From assembly GCF_900103635.1 (NCBI RefSeq), contig NZ_FMXK01000024.1:1-42258 (forward strand): a DNA stretch of 42,258 nucleotides, written 5' to 3'. The position numbers and the translations under genes were made by a program. Position 1 is the first letter of the stretch. Every line of letters begins with the position of its first letter. Under the pieces are notes generated by a model. The model worked only from the letters and a program-made list of their open reading frames with translations, did no database searches and was not told where the DNA came from. The stretch comes from Butyrivibrio sp. INlla18. Its GTDB lineage: Bacteria > Bacillota > Clostridia > Lachnospirales > Lachnospiraceae. Shown here piece by piece: positions 40,865-42,258 of this stretch.

Positions 40865-41746
40865 ATGAGGGGCAAGAGATTACCTGGAATCATAATTTTA
40901 TTAAGCACAGTATTAGCTCTCACTGGATGCGGTGAGAAGTTTCCTGATCTTACAGAGGAACAGTATAATCAGACCGTTGAGTATGCTGTTGGTCTGTTAA
41001 TGAAGTATTCCAATAATGGACAGGCAAAGCTCACCTATGTTGATGCCAAGGAAGAGCAGGACCAGAGAGACAGAGACGCTAGGAAAAAGGAAAGAGAAGA
41101 AAAGAAGAAGGCTGAAGAAGAAAAGAATCAGCAGCAGACTTACACTCCTCCTGTAACTTCAGATACAGAAGAACCAGATACATTTGATAGTACAGATAAT
41201 ATCGATGATGGTGAAGAGATGGTGGCTATAGGCTCATCAGAGGATGAGGCAGCTGGAACAAGCAGTGAAGAGTCAGCTACAACTGGTTCTGGCTCAGAAT
41301 CAGCAGGCTATGATCCATCTGCCATCACATTATCTTCAGAGGACTCTCAGGAGATAATGCCAGACATATTCCTTTCATATCAGGGATATTCTATTTCTAG
41401 TACATATCCAGAGAGCTCCAAGAGCTATGTTGTTAACGCTGATAATGGTAAAAAACTCTTAGTACTTAGATTTGATCTTTATAATGCTTCATCTTCAACC
41501 AAGGAAGTTAATATGATCAATCTAAAGCTCTTGTTCCAGATCAAGCTAAATGGCAAGAATCTAGGCTATTCATCAGTTACATTCCTGCCTAATGACCTAG
41601 CTTCTTATATAGGTAGCATAGAGTCAAAAGCACATGAAAGTCTTGTAGTTTTGACACAGATAAATGAAAAAGACACATCAAATATCCAAAATTTAGGTCT
41701 CATAGTTACACAGGATGGTCAGGAGCAGAAGATCAACCTCAAATAA
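40865..41746 (+). CDS. Predicted lipoprotein with charged linker and DUF4352-like C-terminal domain
   Basis: The 293-residue product has a lipoprotein signal ending LALTGC, lipidated cysteine at residue 22. A Lys/Glu-rich stretch (about 60-90) and a long acidic Ser/Thr/Glu linker (about 95-155) separate a short N-terminal helix from a C-terminal beta-rich domain (about 180-293), which resembles DUF4352-like immunoglobulin-type folds (KKLLVLRFDLYNAS). It would lie on the outer face of the membrane. It starts 11 bases after the kinase gene, with AAAGGGG as SD, and a strong terminator follows. It may be part of the stimulus-sensing set for the kinase, but this is inferred. Confidence 0.85.
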   Translation: MRGKRLPGIIILLSTVLALTGCGEKFPDLTEEQYNQTVEYAVGLLMKYSNNGQAKLTYVDAKEEQDQRDRDARKKEREEKKKAEEEKNQQQTYTPPVTSDTEEPDTFDSTDNIDDGEEMVAIGSSEDEAAGTSSEESATTGSGSESAGYDPSAITLSSEDSQEIMPDIFLSYQGYSISSTYPESSKSYVVNADNGKKLLVLRFDLYNASSSTKEVNMINLKLLFQIKLNGKNLGYSSVTFLPNDLASYIGSIESKAHESLVVLTQINEKDTSNIQNLGLIVTQDGQEQKINLK

Positions 41747-41777
41747 CGCATGAACACTGGAGCCACATAGGATTTAG

Positions 41778-41803
41778 AGCCCGCTTTTATAGCGGGCTTT
41801 TTT
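41778..41803 (+). terminator. Rho-independent terminator after the lipoprotein gene
   Basis: AGCCCGC (41778-41784) pairs with GCGGGCT (41792-41798), a seven-base loop between, followed by six Ts. It ends the glgX-to-lipoprotein unit. Confidence 0.93.
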
Positions 41804-41864
41804 ATATAATAAAAGTCAAAAAAGTACGTTATAAAAATTTACCAAAAAAATTTGAAAAATGTTG

Positions 41865-41893
41865 TTGACATTAAATATATGCAGTGATATAGT
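41865..41893 (+). promoter_or_regulatory. rRNA operon promoter
   Basis: TTGACA (41865-41870), 17 bases and TATAGT (41888-41893), preceded by TGA, give an extended -10. A-rich stretches upstream resemble UP elements. It drives the 16S gene starting about 190 bases downstream. Confidence 0.85.
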
Positions 41894-42039
41894 TATATTC
41901 GTTGCTGATGCAGACAAGATACACTGCAAACGCGGTAACAGAGCGGTTTTGAAGCTCATTGTACATTGACAAATAAACAGTAATGCAACCCTGAAAAATT
42001 CCAAGAGAATTATTCAGAACAAAGATTTAGTAAATAACG

Positions 42040-42072
42040 GACAGAACAAAAGCCAAGCTTTAGTTCTTTGTC
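42040..42072 (+). other. Leader hairpin just upstream of 16S rRNA
   Basis: AAAGC (42049-42053) pairs with GCTTT (42057-42061), then GAAC (42044-42047) with GTTC (42063-42066), with small interruptions, and GAC (42040-42042) with GTC (42070-42072). It ends about ten bases before the mature 16S start and may take part in rRNA maturation or antitermination. The sequence CAGAACAAA occurs twice in the leader (near 42015 and 42042). Confidence 0.45.
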
Positions 42073-42081
42073 AGATCAAAC

Positions 42082-42258
<177 letters not shown>

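Larger units (their letters stand above)
41747..42081 (+). other. Intergenic leader region before 16S rRNA
   Basis: These 335 bases contain no gene. They hold the terminator of the preceding lipoprotein gene, AT-rich tracts (A runs at about 41821-41860, possible UP elements), one strong promoter, and a leader of about 180 bases with a hairpin near 42040-42072. A second TTGACA at 41966 has no matching -10 at 15-19 bases, so I see only one promoter. Confidence 0.8.

Noticed and set aside
41961..41994. Second rRNA promoter from TTGACA at 41966
   Set aside because: No -10-like hexamer lies 15-19 bases downstream; the sequence there is CCCTGA.

Overview
The window looks like a chromosomal segment of an anaerobic Firmicute of the Lachnospiraceae, most like Butyrivibrio or Pseudobutyrivibrio. 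This is an inference from the clostridial 16S rRNA 5' end, moderate-to-low GC, strong Shine-Dalgarno (SD) sequences, a Rex redox regulator with a textbook operator, a sodium-pumping biotin decarboxylase locus, glycogen debranching and a probable flagellar-sigma chemoreceptor promoter. Most of it is core genome. The only mobile DNA seen is the end of an IS3-type element at the left edge. No CRISPR array, prophage or tRNA gene was found.

Layout. 1-341: 5' end of an IS3-family element (minus strand). 379-3173: hslO (minus) and a divergent Cache-type chemoreceptor. 3308-6046: a large cytoplasmic family 2 glycoside hydrolase. 6068-10243: consensus promoter and Rex box, rex, a coiled-coil protein, a terminator, then NAD(P)HX repair (nnr) and alanine racemase. 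10270-13018: two divergent membrane-protein genes around a long palindrome, one a J-domain protein with an extreme Asp/Glu/Tyr tract, the other a channel-like protein with Rossmann/TrkA-like and RyR-like domains. 13084-21228: CBS/CorC protein, yebC, a polytopic membrane protein, an M16C peptidase, era and recO. 21291-26341: a lipoprotein, glyS, alaS and rpsU. 26483-30281: NhaC-type antiporter, metallophosphoesterase, scpA and scpB. 30425-35745: a five-gene operon encoding an acyl-CoA-type carboxyltransferase, a lipoprotein-OadG fusion, a biotin carrier, the sodium-pump beta subunit and a pyruvate/oxaloacetate-type carboxyltransferase. 35873-41746: glgX, a membrane protein, a response regulator, a sensor kinase and a lipoprotein, tightly packed. 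41865-42258: an rRNA promoter, leader and the start of 16S rRNA.

Themes. Redox: Rex senses NADH/NAD+ and appears to repress itself, and the nearby nnr gene repairs damaged NAD(P)H. Sodium: a biotin-dependent Na+ pump and an NhaC antiporter lie about 2.5 kb apart. Translation: glyS, alaS, rpsU, yebC, era and the rRNA operon cluster here.

The two best candidates for something under-described are (i) the 11.4-13.0 kb channel-like protein, whose pore region aligns with two-TM potassium channels but has lost the selectivity filter and carries a RyR-like C-terminus, together with its divergent J-domain partner; and (ii) the decarboxylase operon, which holds both carboxyltransferase types of a transcarboxylase plus the sodium-pump subunits. 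Family assignments rest on motifs read by eye; no database search was run.
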